From contig JADKJL010000001.1 of assembly GCA_016721015.1 (NCBI GenBank), positions 310,001-374,000 on the forward strand: a stretch of DNA of 64,000 nucleotides, written 5' to 3'. Every line of letters begins with the position of its first letter. Position 1 is the first letter of the stretch. The notes below the pieces were generated by a model that saw only the letters and a list, made by a program, of their open reading frames with translations, had not been told where the DNA came from and made no database searches. The DNA comes from Lysobacterales bacterium (lineage in GTDB: Bacteria; Pseudomonadota; Gammaproteobacteria; Xanthomonadales; Rhodanobacteraceae). Positions 1 to 10,865 of this stretch are shown one piece after another. Both the position numbers and the translations under genes were made by a program.

Positions 1-804
1 TTCCGCGCGTCCGGCCGAGAGGCGCACCATCGATGCCGGCATGATGAGGCGGGCAACCGCAATCGTGCGCACGAATTCGAACGGATCGAGCAAGGCCGTG
101 CCGGCCAGCGGCGTGCCCTCGACCTGCACCAGGCGATTGATCGGCACCGATTGCGGATGGTCGGGCAAGCTCGCCAGCGTCTGCAGCAGACCGGCCCGCT
201 GTTCGCGCGATTCACCCATGCCGACGATGCCGCCGCAGCAGGTTTTCAGGCCGACCTTGCGCACGTGTCCCAGCGTGTCGAGACGATCCTGGAAATCGCG
301 GGTCTTGATCACGTCGGCGTAGAACTCCGGCGCGGTATCGAGGTTGTGGTTGTAGTAGTCGAGCCCGGCCGCGCGCAACGCCTCGGCCTGCGCGGAGGTC
401 AGCATGCCGAGCGTGGCGCAGGTTTCCATGCCGAGCGCGCGCACGGCACGAATCATCGCGGCGACCTTGGGCACGTCGCGATCCTTCGGCGAGCGCCATG
501 CCGCGCCCATGCAGAAGCGGGTCGCGCCAGCGGCCTTGGCCTGGGTCGCGCGTTCGACCACGGTTTCCAGCGGCAGCAGTTTTTCGGCCTCAACCCCGGT
601 CGAGTAACGCGCCGCCTGCGGACAATAGGCGCAATCCTCGGGACAGCCGCCTGTCTTGATCGAGAGCAGGGTCGACACCTGCACCGCGTTGGCGTCGTGG
701 TGGGCGCGATGCACGGCGTGGGCGCGTTGCAGCAGGTCGGCGAACGGCAGATCGAGCAGGGCGAGTACTTCGCTGCGGGACCAGTCATGGCGTAGAGAGG
801 ACAT
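1..804 (-). CDS. bioB: Biotin synthase, C-terminus cut by window edge
   Basis: Radical-SAM enzyme that inserts sulfur into dethiobiotin in the last step of biotin synthesis. The reverse strand reads MSSLRHDWSRSEVLALL from an ATG at 804 with no stop before base 1, so about 268 N-terminal residues are present and the C-terminus lies outside the window. The CPEDCAYC motif (CxxxCxxC, about residue 54) is the radical-SAM 4Fe-4S ligand set. It is followed by the family's conserved stretch with YYNHNLDT and the ETCATLG and GGIVGMGE motifs. The gene is divergent from comF with about 43 bp between starts, an arrangement familiar from xanthomonads. Identification is secure; only the missing end is unknown. 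Confidence 0.96.
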   Translation of the reverse strand, partial: MSSLRHDWSRSEVLALLDLPFADLLQRAHAVHRAHHDANAVQVSTLLSIKTGGCPEDCAYCPQAARYSTGVEAEKLLPLETVVERATQAKAAGATRFCMGAAWRSPKDRDVPKVAAMIRAVRALGMETCATLGMLTSAQAEALRAAGLDYYNHNLDTAPEFYADVIKTRDFQDRLDTLGHVRKVGLKTCCGGIVGMGESREQRAGLLQTLASLPDHPQSVPINRLVQVEGTPLAGTALLDPFEFVRTIAVARLIMPASMVRLSAGRAE

Positions 805-847
805 CGAGGCATCCGGCTTTCGGTAAAGTGCGGCGAGTCTGGATTCG

Positions 848-1594
848 GTGCCGGAGGCTGTCAACTTGGAATGGAGGCGCAAGGTTGACGACGGGCTCGG
901 CGCGCTGATTGCCGCCGTACTGCCGCCACGCTGCCTGCTGTGCGGGGCCGACGGCGTCGGTGGACGCGATCTGTGCGCGGAATGTCGGGCCGATCTACCC
1001 GCCAATGCCTGCTGTTGCGCGCGTTGCGCCTTACCGCTCGAGCATGCGGCCGAACGCTGCGGCATCTGCCTCAAGCGCGAACCGCCTTTTGCCTCGGCCT
1101 GGGCACCGTTCCGCTATGCGCATCCGCTCGACCTCCTCGAAGCACGCTTCAAGTTCCATCGCGATCTCGCCGCCGGACGCCTGCTTTCGGATTTGATGAT
1201 CGAGACGTTTGCCGGGCGACCTCCCGCAGCGCTGCCCGAGCGCCTGCTCTGCGTGCCCCTGCATCGCGAACGGCTGCGCGAGCGTGGTTACAACCAGGCA
1301 CTCGAGCTGGCCAAGCCGCTGGCCCGGGCCTTGCGCATTCCGCTGGATGCGGACGCTTTGACCCGGCTGCGCAATACCCGTGCGCAAACCGGCCTCGATG
1401 CCAAGGCACGCCGGCGCAACCTGCACGCTGCTTTCGCGATCGCCCCGAATGCCGAGCTGCCCGCCCACGTCGCCATCCTTGACGACGTCATGACCACCGG
1501 CACAACCCTGCGCGAATGCGCCCGCGTGCTGCTGCGTGCCGGCGTGGAACGCGTCGATGTCTGGGCCCTGGCCCGCGCGCCGGCCAGACGCTAG
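848..1594 (+). CDS. comF: ComF-family phosphoribosyltransferase-like protein
   Basis: ComF/GntX family protein of 248 residues, linked to DNA uptake in competent bacteria and built on a type I phosphoribosyltransferase fold. The N-terminus has a zinc-ribbon-like cysteine set (CLLCG, CAEC, CCARC, CGIC, about residues 25-80). The C-terminal PRPP-binding motif is AILDDVMTTGTTL (about residues 208-220). The frame opens at a GTG at 848; a TTG at 866 is a possible alternative and no strong ribosome site decides between them. Biochemical function in this family is still poorly defined, so the role in competence is by homology only. Confidence 0.9.
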   Translation: MPEAVNLEWRRKVDDGLGALIAAVLPPRCLLCGADGVGGRDLCAECRADLPANACCCARCALPLEHAAERCGICLKREPPFASAWAPFRYAHPLDLLEARFKFHRDLAAGRLLSDLMIETFAGRPPAALPERLLCVPLHRERLRERGYNQALELAKPLARALRIPLDADALTRLRNTRAQTGLDAKARRRNLHAAFAIAPNAELPAHVAILDDVMTTGTTLRECARVLLRAGVERVDVWALARAPARR

Positions 1595-1643
1595 CGGCAT
1601 TGTCCGATCGCAGCAGGCCGCCCACCGCACCGAGCGAACCGGA

Positions 1644-1728
1644 GATTCGTGCGACTTCCGTCGCGATTACCTTCCCGCAACGCGGCACAGGAGCGTCGTC
1701 GCTGAAACCACTCCCACGATTCCCTTGC
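1644..1728. repeat. Degenerate REP-like inverted pair
   Basis: Between comF and ubiA. GTGCGACTTCCGTCGCGAT on one side faces, in inverted orientation, a copy reading GTGGGAGTGGTTTCAGCGAC on the other strand. Both are imperfect versions of the clean REP unit at 3586-3656. This looks like a decayed REP pair between two convergent genes; no gene is seen in the 215 bp gap. Confidence 0.55.
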
Positions 1729-1809
1729 TCGCCGACCAGGCCGCCTTTCTGCCCGGTAACGGTCGTGGTGTGAGTATCGGCGTGATCGTGAGCTTTTGAG
1801 CCGCACCGC

Positions 1810-3498
<1,689 letters not shown>

Positions 3499-3585
3499 TT
3501 GCCCAGTGTAATCGGCGGCGCCAGAAACGACGAACCCGGCACGCGCACGGGGCGGGAGGGTGGTTCCCTTGTGCATCATATTTTC

Positions 3586-3656
3586 GTGGGAGCGGCTTCA
3601 GCCGCGATGCTTGGCGCACGCCCAATGAACAGCATCGCGGCTGAAGCCGCTCGCAC
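3586..3656. repeat. REP-type inverted pair
   Basis: A GTGGGAGCGGCTTCAGCCGC unit with ATGC following (3586-3610) and its inverted counterpart (3632-3656) are separated by about 21 bp. Each unit also contains its own short palindrome (GCGGCTTCAGCCGC). This is the typical head-to-head REP pair (REPIN-like) of gammaproteobacteria, placed in the 281 bp gap between ubiA and the rhomboid gene. Confidence 0.85.
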
Positions 3657-3779
3657 AAATTGGTTTCTCCCACAATGCGCTTCTCTTTGTCCGTCCGCGT
3701 GCGGCCAGAATTGCGCCTCACCCGGCAGGTTCGAGCGCGCTGCTCGCCATGCCGAACGCCGTTCGGCAGCCTTGATGAT

Positions 3780-4463
3780 TCAGCGTCGCGCGCGACGGGC
3801 GATGCCGGGTCGCCAGAGCACGGCGAGGACGATGCCGAGCAGGAAGCCCGAGATATGTGTCCACCAGGCGACCGCGCCGAAGGCCGGGCCGACATAGGTG
3901 AACAGGATCTGCAGCACGGCCCAGAAGCCGATCAGCAGCGAGGCCGGCACGCGCACGAATTCGAGGAAGAACCCCAGCGGCAGAACCAGACCCAGATCGG
4001 CTTTCGGATACAGCACCAGATAGGCACCGACCACGCTGGAAACCGCGCCGCTCGAGCCGATGATCGGTGAGTTGGTTGCGGCCAGCGTCCAGGCACCGAT
4101 CAGATTGGCCAGGGCGCCAGCGAGGATGAACAGGACGAGGAAGCGGCCGGCACCGAGCGCGCGCTCGGTCGGTACACCGAAAATGATCAGGAACAGCAGA
4201 TTCGTGGTCAGGTGGATCCAGTCGGCATGGATGAACAACGCCGTGACGAGGCGGGCGAAACGCAGTTCCGAAAGCTGGGTCTGCCAGGGCACGCTGGCGT
4301 CGAGCAGGGTGGTCGGCACGGTTCCCCAGAACGTCAGCAGCCGACCACGACCGCTGACTGGTTCGGCGACGATCCACAGGAACATCGCCACGCACGCCGC
4401 GACCAGAAACAGGGTGGCCCAGGGCGGTTGTCGACGTCGGCGGCTCTGCAGTTGGACGAACAT
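3780..4463 (-). CDS. Rhomboid-family intramembrane serine protease
   Basis: Multi-spanning protein of 227 residues with the rhomboid signature. The catalytic Ser is in GSSGAVS (Ser138) and the partner His is in WWTHISGFLLG (His203). The HLTTNLLFL segment (about 84-92) supplies the conserved His/Asn of the oxyanion region. About six hydrophobic segments are visible after a short basic N-terminus. Rhomboids cleave single-span membrane proteins within the bilayer; the substrate here is unknown. It lies 15 bp downstream of gspB on the same strand and may be cotranscribed with gspAB. Confidence 0.9.
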   Translation of the reverse strand: MFVQLQSRRRRQPPWATLFLVAACVAMFLWIVAEPVSGRGRLLTFWGTVPTTLLDASVPWQTQLSELRFARLVTALFIHADWIHLTTNLLFLIIFGVPTERALGAGRFLVLFILAGALANLIGAWTLAATNSPIIGSSGAVSSVVGAYLVLYPKADLGLVLPLGFFLEFVRVPASLLIGFWAVLQILFTYVGPAFGAVAWWTHISGFLLGIVLAVLWRPGIARRARR

Positions 4464-4478
4464 CGCCGCGACCCGTAC

Positions 4479-5315
4479 TCAGCGCCCGCCGCGCGGATAC
4501 AGGAAGCGCACGCTGTCGTGCTCGAGGACGACGCCATCGGTGCGGATCTCGATCAGCTTGAGGCCATCGAAGTCATCGCCTTCGGCGCGGCGTTCGCCAT
4601 TGATGATGACGAATCGCTGGGCGGGCTCGGTAGCGAAGACGTGCATGCTGAGCTTGATTTCGGGCAGGCTGCGACGCGTGGCCAGGGGCAACTCCCACAT
4701 CAGCTTGAGGCTCGAAGTCGCAGGCGTTTCCGTGGCTGCCGAAGCGCCTGCTGCAGCCTTCGTCTCGGCCGGAGGCGGAGCGGGCGGCGGCGCGATCATG
4801 GCGGGATTCTTTGGCCCTTGCGCGACTTCAGGTCTGGTCGCATCCGCCATCGCCGCCGCGATGGCCGCCGGATCAGCGGCCGAAACCGGCTCGGATTCCT
4901 TGATTTTGGCAGCCGCATTGGCTTGCGCATTGGCGGCAACCAGCTCGCCGCTGCGGATTTTCTCGCGCTGGCTGTCTTGCCCGTCAACGGCCAATGCCGG
5001 AATCGTCGCCTTGTTCGGCGCTGGCGCTGCCGGGTGCGTGCGTGGCACGGCCGCGGAAGGCGCCGGTGCCGCCGGGGAAGTCCGCATTTCGACGGCAACC
5101 TGGGCTGGCGCTGTGGCATTCGCTGCGCTTGCCGGGGGCGGGCTTTCGCGCTGCATCCACCACAGTGCGGCAAGCCCGATCGCTATCGCCACGACGAGCA
5201 CGGGCAGCAGGTTGCGGCGACGACGCACGGCCATGACCGGCGAACCGAGCGAGGGCGATTCGCCGAGGCGGCGCTGGCGTTCGGATTTCTTCAGGGCTTC
5301 AAGAATCAGCGACAT
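4479..5315 (-). CDS. gspB: General secretion pathway protein B-like
   Basis: Inner-membrane assembly factor of type II secretion, 278 residues. It begins with the family's MSLILEALKKSERQR start and an RRR-rich stretch. A single transmembrane segment follows (about 48-64), then a long Ala/Pro-rich periplasmic linker and a C-terminal domain (about 210-278) ending VVLEHDSVRFLYPRGGR, typical of the GspB C-terminal domain. It follows gspA by 12 bp, the usual ExeA/ExeB pairing, in which the ATPase and this protein help the outer-membrane secretin cross the cell wall. No other gsp genes lie in the window. Confidence 0.88.
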   Translation of the reverse strand: MSLILEALKKSERQRRLGESPSLGSPVMAVRRRRNLLPVLVVAIAIGLAALWWMQRESPPPASAANATAPAQVAVEMRTSPAAPAPSAAVPRTHPAAPAPNKATIPALAVDGQDSQREKIRSGELVAANAQANAAAKIKESEPVSAADPAAIAAAMADATRPEVAQGPKNPAMIAPPPAPPPAETKAAAGASAATETPATSSLKLMWELPLATRRSLPEIKLSMHVFATEPAQRFVIINGERRAEGDDFDGLKLIEIRTDGVVLEHDSVRFLYPRGGR

Positions 5316-5327
5316 GATCGGTAGGGG

Positions 5328-6926
5328 TCACTCGATATTGCGGGTCAGGTGCGGGCCTGTTTCTTCGAGCGCGGACAGCGCAAACAGGGTTTCCGGGCCG
5401 ATGATGCCATCAGCCTGGATGCCATAGGCGAGCTGCAGCTTGCGCACGCGCTCCTCGAGTTCGGCATCGAAATACGCAGGGCCGGCCTCGCCATCGGCAC
5501 CGCCATCGAGATGGCTCAGGTTCTGCTTGGTCCAGGCCACGCCGGCGCCGGCGTCGCCCTTGCGCAGCGGTCCGGTGATGGCGGCGGGAACGCGCCAGAT
5601 CGCGATGAAATCACCCGACCAGTAGCGCGCCAGCGCCGCGCGCGGCAGCTTGATTGTTTCGCCGCCAAGGTCGAGGTGTACTTCACGCTTGCCGGCGCCC
5701 TGCAACAAGGCATGCACCGGTTTTTCCGCGGCGCCGAGGACGAGGATCAGCGGCCGATCGAAGCGCAGCACCTGTTCGAGCGTGGCTCGACCGCGCAGGC
5801 AAAAGATGCCGGCTGCGACCAGCGGCTGGCAACGTGTGGCCGCGCGCACCGACACCTCGGCCGAACCGATCTGCCAACGCGAGAGCAACTGGGTCAAGGT
5901 GGACAGCTCGGTCTCCGGCGGCGTTGCCAGGCGCGCCTCAAGACGCCCGACGCCCGCGTCCGGCGGCGCCATTGGGGCAGGCGCCGTAATGACGGCGGCG
6001 GCGGGTAAGACGGCTTCGTGATCCAGGGAACGCACGCCAAAAACGCCGACGGCGAGCACCAGCAAGGCCGCCAGCACCCAGCGCGCATAGCGGCGCACCC
6101 AATAGCGGGCATGACCGGGCAGGGTTTCGTCGGCCGAGCGGTCGACCAGACGTTCGCCGATCGACTGTTGCTCTCGCGCATAACCGGCCATCAAGGCACG
6201 ATCGGCGATCACGTTGATCAGGCGCGGGATCCCGCCGGAACGCTGGAACAGCGCGCGCATGCCGAGTCGCGAAAACGGCACATGCTGGCAACCGGCAACG
6301 GCCATGCGGTGTTTGACATAGGCCTCAGCCTCGGCGCCATCAAGTGGAGTCAGGTGATAGCGCGCGGTGATGCGCTGGGCCAGCTGGCGCAGTTCCGGGC
6401 GATTGAGCATGTCGCGCAATTCGGGCTGGCCGAGCAGGATGATCTGCAACAGTTTCTGGGTAGGGGTTTCAAGATTGGTCAGCAGGCGGATCTGCTCGAG
6501 CGCATCGAGCGAGAGGTTCTGCGCCTCGTCGACGATGAGAACCACGCGCAGACCTTGCGCATAGGCATCGAGCAGATAGGTGTTGAGAGCATCGGTCAGG
6601 CCCTTGAGGCTGCCCTGCTTGCCGCTGATATCGAGCTTCAGTTCCTCGCAAACCGTCTCGATCATCTCGACCGGCGACAGTTTCGGATTCAGCAACAGGG
6701 CGACCTGGGTGTCTTCCGGCAATTGTTCGAGGAGCAGGCGGCTCAAGGTGGTCTTGCCGGTGCCGACCTCGCCGGTAAGCTGGACAAAGCCGCCACTGCC
6801 GCCCTTGCCAACGCCATACAACAGGTGCGCGAGCGCATCCCGATGGCGCTCGGACAGGAACACGTAGCGCGGATCCGGCGTTATCGAAAACGGGGCCTCG
6901 CGCAGGCCGTAATACTCAAGATACAT
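5328..6926 (-). CDS. gspA: GspA/ExeA-type AAA ATPase with peptidoglycan-binding domain
   Basis: 532 residues. The N-terminus MYLEYYGLREAPFSITPDPR is the ExeA-family opening. Walker A is GEVGTGKTT (52-60) and Walker B is VVLIVDEAQ (about 128-136). A transmembrane segment lies at about 285-302. The periplasmic part ends with a peptidoglycan-binding-like domain (about 455-525, with QLAYGIQADGIIGPETL). In Aeromonas the ExeA-ExeB complex inserts the type II secretion secretin through the peptidoglycan, and the same role is inferred here. First gene of the gspA-gspB (-rhomboid) run. Confidence 0.92.
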   Translation of the reverse strand: MYLEYYGLREAPFSITPDPRYVFLSERHRDALAHLLYGVGKGGSGGFVQLTGEVGTGKTTLSRLLLEQLPEDTQVALLLNPKLSPVEMIETVCEELKLDISGKQGSLKGLTDALNTYLLDAYAQGLRVVLIVDEAQNLSLDALEQIRLLTNLETPTQKLLQIILLGQPELRDMLNRPELRQLAQRITARYHLTPLDGAEAEAYVKHRMAVAGCQHVPFSRLGMRALFQRSGGIPRLINVIADRALMAGYAREQQSIGERLVDRSADETLPGHARYWVRRYARWVLAALLVLAVGVFGVRSLDHEAVLPAAAVITAPAPMAPPDAGVGRLEARLATPPETELSTLTQLLSRWQIGSAEVSVRAATRCQPLVAAGIFCLRGRATLEQVLRFDRPLILVLGAAEKPVHALLQGAGKREVHLDLGGETIKLPRAALARYWSGDFIAIWRVPAAITGPLRKGDAGAGVAWTKQNLSHLDGGADGEAGPAYFDAELEERVRKLQLAYGIQADGIIGPETLFALSALEETGPHLTRNIE

Positions 6927-7032
6927 ATGCCTACTCTACCCGACCGCATGGCCTGGCCGGACGTCTTGTTGCATTGCAAGGCAGGTTCGCCGGGATTTGC
7001 CGCGTCCGCAGCAAGGATGCCCACGGTTTTGC

Positions 7033-7196
7033 TAGTGTGGTGCCCCGCAAATAGCTGGGTGGAATCGCGCTGCGGATTCGGTCCCGAGACAAGGCGCGAG
7101 GAGGAGGCATAGTGGGGCTATGGTGACGACGAGCAACGCAGGATCGGGATCGAAGACCAAGCGAGTTTGCCTGGTTATTTGTGGGGCACCACACTA
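7033..7196. mobile_element. MITE-like element with 22-bp terminal inverted repeats
   Basis: The 164 bp element opens with TAGTGTGGTGCCCCGCAAAT and closes with its near-exact reverse complement (20 of 22 positions agree). The inside carries a small palindrome (CATAGTGGGGCTATG) and no credible gene. It occupies most of the 317 bp gap between gspA and the TPR gene. The structure fits a non-autonomous miniature element. No target-site duplication was established and no second copy is seen in this window. Confidence 0.6.
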
Positions 7197-7243
7197 CCCG
7201 GGCATGGACTCAACCCGCGCCGGACAAGTTCAGCCGGTTCGGC

Positions 7244-8017
7244 TCAGGCTGCCGCGGCCAGGCGCGTCGCGGCCTGCCTGAGCTCGCGTATCGATTCTTC
7301 ATTGAGGCGCCGCGAGCCGGCCGGCATGTGCCTGACATGACGCAGCGACTCCTCGACCAGCGCAGACGCGGCAGCGTGCTCACCCCAGCCTTCGAGCACC
7401 TCGATATAGCGCACCCGCGCCTCGATGCCGGCGAAATAGCCAATCAGGGCGTCGAATTCCTCGCGGGCGTTGGTGCGCTCGTCGCAGGCCGCCAGCGCGC
7501 GGGCATAGATCAAATGGCCTTCTGCTGACTTGAAGTCGGGCCGTTGCGCGATCAGCGCATTGAGCAGATCACGCGCTGCCGCCGCATCTCCGTTGTCGAG
7601 CAGGGCACGCGCCAGTTTGACCTGGATATCGGGATCATCGCGGTGCACCCCTTGCAATGCCTCCCGATACGCATTGATTGCATCGGCATGGCGGGCCGCG
7701 CCGTGCAAGGCATCGGCAACCCGGATGCGGTTGGCGATCGTTGCCGAATGCTCGAATTCGGTCTGCGCTTCGCGCAACTCCCGGCCCGGATCGAGCGTAT
7801 CGCGCAGGCCGCGCACGACGCGCCGCCCACCGCGCGAGCGTGAAACATCAGGTAGGAACACGGCGAGGCCATAGATGATGCTGCCGAGCAGCGGAAAGAA
7901 AAACAGCACAAACAGCCACCAGCGCTCCTGGTTCGTGCGCAGCACATGCACGGCACACAGGATCGCCACGATGACATGCAGGCCGAGGCCGAGAATGGGC
8001 AAGGTGCGGCACTCCAC
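7244..8017 (-). CDS. Membrane-anchored TPR protein with PLDc_N-like N-terminus
   Basis: 257 residues. Two N-terminal hydrophobic segments (about 7-25 and 33-54) flank NQERWWLFVLFFFPLLGSI, which matches the short phospholipase-D-nuclease N-terminal (PLDc_N) membrane domain. The rest is helical and tetratricopeptide-like, with units starting near ADAINAYREAL, DDPDIQVKLARALLD and SAEGHLIYARAL. No catalytic motif is seen. A protein-interaction scaffold at the inner membrane is the reasonable reading; the partner is unknown. The start (MECRTLPILGLG) is not confirmed by a strong ribosome site. Confidence 0.75.
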   Translation of the reverse strand: MECRTLPILGLGLHVIVAILCAVHVLRTNQERWWLFVLFFFPLLGSIIYGLAVFLPDVSRSRGGRRVVRGLRDTLDPGRELREAQTEFEHSATIANRIRVADALHGAARHADAINAYREALQGVHRDDPDIQVKLARALLDNGDAAAARDLLNALIAQRPDFKSAEGHLIYARALAACDERTNAREEFDALIGYFAGIEARVRYIEVLEGWGEHAAASALVEESLRHVRHMPAGSRRLNEESIRELRQAATRLAAAA

Positions 8018-8152
8018 AAATTCAAACGCGAAGTTTCCGTTGTGGCAGACCGGCTGTCCAGAAATGGCCCGGGCAATGGGCCTGTCTCGTCATCCCCACG
8101 CTCGTCGTTTCGGCCCGCTTCCTCGACAACGAGCCTCAGATCAATCGGCTGT

Positions 8153-8707
8153 TCAAGCCGGGGAGGCGGTATCCGTGGCATCCCAGGCGAACAGACGCAG
8201 TTCCCCGGCGTCCCCGGAAGCACGGATCAGGCGCTCGAAACGAAAGCCGATCTTTTCCAGCAGGCGCGCCGAGGACGGATTGTCGAGTGAGGTGATCGCA
8301 ACAATGCGACGCAGGTCGAAGCGCTGCCGACCCAGTTCCATGCACGCCCGGGAAGCCTCGAGTGCATAACCCTGGCCCCGCCATTCGGGCAGGAACGCGT
8401 AGCCGATATCGACATCCTCGAGAGTCGGGCGGCGGATCAGTCCACAGATGCCGATGCAAGCCGGATCAGCGACCAGTCGCACCGCCCAGAGTCCGAAGCC
8501 ATGCTGCCGGTAACTCGCGATTGCGCCGGCGATGATGTACTCGCGTGCCTGCTCGACGGTGTGCACGCCGCGATCGCCGATATTGCGCAGAAAATCCGCA
8601 TCGTTGAGCAGGGCCAGCATGAACGCGGCGTCATCGACGTCGAGTTCACGCAGGATCAGGCGCTCGGTTTGGAGCGCGAAGCGCGGCGATTCGAACAGGT
8701 TTGACAT
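8153..8707 (-). CDS. RimJ/RimL-type GNAT acetyltransferase
   Basis: 184 residues. The family features are TERLILRELDVDDA at the N-terminus, the acetyl-CoA loop with RGQGYALEA (about 110-118) and the late TSLDNPSSARLLEKIGF helix. This subgroup acetylates N-termini of ribosomal proteins or small molecules, and the substrate cannot be read from sequence. It is 19 bp downstream of the prlC stop on the same strand, so cotranscription is possible. Confidence 0.87.
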   Translation of the reverse strand: MSNLFESPRFALQTERLILRELDVDDAAFMLALLNDADFLRNIGDRGVHTVEQAREYIIAGAIASYRQHGFGLWAVRLVADPACIGICGLIRRPTLEDVDIGYAFLPEWRGQGYALEASRACMELGRQRFDLRRIVAITSLDNPSSARLLEKIGFRFERLIRASGDAGELRLFAWDATDTASPA

Positions 8708-8726
8708 CGTTCAGTTCTGCAACCGG

Positions 8727-10763
8727 TCAGGCGGCCACGCCATAGCTGCGCAGCAACGCATCGGGGCTTGGCTCGCGGCCACGGAAGGCGATAAACGATT
8801 CGAGCGCCGGGCGCGATCCGCCGACGGCGAGAACGGCCTTGCGCCAGGCTTCACCGACCTCACGGTTGAACACGCCCTCCTGCTCGAAGCGCTCGAAGAC
8901 ATCGGCGGAGAGCACTTCGGCCCACAGATAGCTGTAGTAGCCGGCCCCGTAACCGCCGGCAAAGATATGCGTGAACGCATGCGGGAAGCGGTGCCACTCC
9001 GGCGGCAGCAAGACGGCAACTTCGCGGCGTACGTCCTCAAGCAGATCCAGCGTGCGCGCACCGAGCTTCGGATCGAACTCGTGGTGCAGGCGGAAATCGA
9101 ACAGGCCGAATTCGAGCTGGCGCACGAGGAACATGCCGGATTGGAAATTGCGCGCGGCCTGCATGCGTTCGAACAGTTCGTCGGGCAGGCGCGCGCCGGT
9201 TTGCCAGTGGCGTGCGATCAAATCGAGGCCTTCGCGCTTCCAGGCGAAGTTTTCCATGAATTGGCTCGGCAGCTCGACCGCATCCCACTCGACCCCGCTG
9301 ATCCCCGACACACCGGCGTAGTCGACCTCGGTCAGCATGTGATGCAGGCCATGGCCGAATTCGTGGAACAGGGTGATCACATCATCATGGGTCAGCAGGG
9401 ACGGCGTGTTCGCGGTCGGCGGGGCAAAATTGCAGGTCAGGAAGGCGATTGGCAACTGCAGTGAATCGCCCTTGCGCAATCGCGACGTGCACACATCCAT
9501 CCATGCGCCGCCACGCTTGCCGGTGCGCGCGTACAAATCGACATAGCAGCCGGCAAAGACCTTGCCGCTCGCATCGAGCAGATCATAGTAGCGCGCATCC
9601 TCGTGCCAGACATCGACTCCCTCGCGCAGCCTTACGCCGACGCCGAGCACGCGTTCGATCACGGCGAACAAGCCAGCCATGACCGCAGGCAGCGGGAAGT
9701 AGGGCTTCAGCTCCTCCTCGTTCAAGGCGTACTTCTGTTCGCGCAATTTTTCCGACGCGTAGCCGACATCCCAGGGCTGCAGGTCATCGATCTGCAACTG
9801 TTCGGATGCAAAAGCGCGCAGTTCGGCCAGATCGGCTTCAGCCATCGGTCGTGCCTTGGCAACGAAATCACGCAGGAAGGCAATCACCTGGTCAGGTGAC
9901 CCCGCCATCTTGGTCGCCAGCGATTCCTCGGCCGTGCTGGCAAATCCAAGCAATTGCGCGGACTCGTGGCGCAGGGCCAGGATTTTCTCGATGCGCGCGG
10001 TGTTGTCGAATTTTCCCGCATCGGAATTCTCCGACGCACGGGTGCCGTAGGCCCGATAGACACGGGCGCGAAGAGCGCGGTCATCGGCATGGCTCAGCAC
10101 CGCCTGCACGCTTGGCTGCTTGAGCGTGACCAGCCAGCCTTCGAGACCCTTTTCCTCGGCATAGGCGCGCAGCACCGCGCGACCGGATTCCGGGATGCCG
10201 GCAATACCGGCCGCATCCCTGATGTGCTCACTCCAGGCATCGGTGGCATCGAGCACGGCTTCCTCGAACTCGGTCGAGAGCCGGGCCAGTTCGCTGGAAA
10301 TCTCGCGGTAGCGCGTGCGTGCCGGCTCCTCCAGGGCGACACCGGCAAGGACGAAATCGCGCAGCTCGTGCTCGACCACGGTGCTAGCGGCCAGTGGCAA
10401 CCGATCGAAGCTGGGCGATTCACGCACTGCCTTGACCGCGGCATAAAGCTCGCGGTTCTGGCCGAGCGCGCTGCTGAAGGCGACGATCTTTTCCTGCGCA
10501 TTCGCATAGGCTTCGCGCAACGGTTCGGAATCGGCGACCCCGTGCAAGTGGCCGACCGGTGCCCAGGCACGCGACAGGCGATCATCGAGTTGCTCGCAGA
10601 CACCGATGACGTTGTCGAAGCTGCGTGGCGCAGTCGACGCGAGCAAGGCATCCACGCCGCTCTGGTAATCGGCGAGGATTGCATCGATCGCCGGCTCGAC
10701 ATGCTCCGGGCGGATCGCCGAGAACAGCGGCAAGTCGGTGGTTTCGAGTAGCGGGTTGGTCAT
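8727..10763 (-). CDS. prlC: Oligopeptidase A (M3 metallopeptidase)
   Basis: Cytoplasmic zinc endopeptidase that degrades short peptides, including cleaved signal peptides. The zinc motif HEFGH lies at about residue 464 in LFHEFGHGLHHML, and the M3 context SQFMENFAWKREGL follows. The start MTNPLLETTDLPLFSAIRPEHV at 10763 matches the usual PrlC N-terminus and gives 678 residues, close to the family's 680. An ATG 12 bp upstream (10775) is an alternative, and the longer open frame runs into the divergent patatin gene and is unlikely to be used. Confidence 0.95.
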   Translation of the reverse strand: MTNPLLETTDLPLFSAIRPEHVEPAIDAILADYQSGVDALLASTAPRSFDNVIGVCEQLDDRLSRAWAPVGHLHGVADSEPLREAYANAQEKIVAFSSALGQNRELYAAVKAVRESPSFDRLPLAASTVVEHELRDFVLAGVALEEPARTRYREISSELARLSTEFEEAVLDATDAWSEHIRDAAGIAGIPESGRAVLRAYAEEKGLEGWLVTLKQPSVQAVLSHADDRALRARVYRAYGTRASENSDAGKFDNTARIEKILALRHESAQLLGFASTAEESLATKMAGSPDQVIAFLRDFVAKARPMAEADLAELRAFASEQLQIDDLQPWDVGYASEKLREQKYALNEEELKPYFPLPAVMAGLFAVIERVLGVGVRLREGVDVWHEDARYYDLLDASGKVFAGCYVDLYARTGKRGGAWMDVCTSRLRKGDSLQLPIAFLTCNFAPPTANTPSLLTHDDVITLFHEFGHGLHHMLTEVDYAGVSGISGVEWDAVELPSQFMENFAWKREGLDLIARHWQTGARLPDELFERMQAARNFQSGMFLVRQLEFGLFDFRLHHEFDPKLGARTLDLLEDVRREVAVLLPPEWHRFPHAFTHIFAGGYGAGYYSYLWAEVLSADVFERFEQEGVFNREVGEAWRKAVLAVGGSRPALESFIAFRGREPSPDALLRSYGVAA

Positions 10764-10865
10764 GCGGGTTTCCATGGTTGTGCCATCGCGGTCAGACGCC
10801 GACCGGTGAACTTGGAGCGCGGATGGCGCAAAATCAAGCGTAACCCACGACCACGACAGGATTCG

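Noticed and set aside
4060..5427. Long plus-strand frame opposite gspB and the rhomboid gene
   Set aside because: It is antisense to two secure genes, and its Ser/Arg/Ala-rich composition is the usual shadow of a GC-rich gene.
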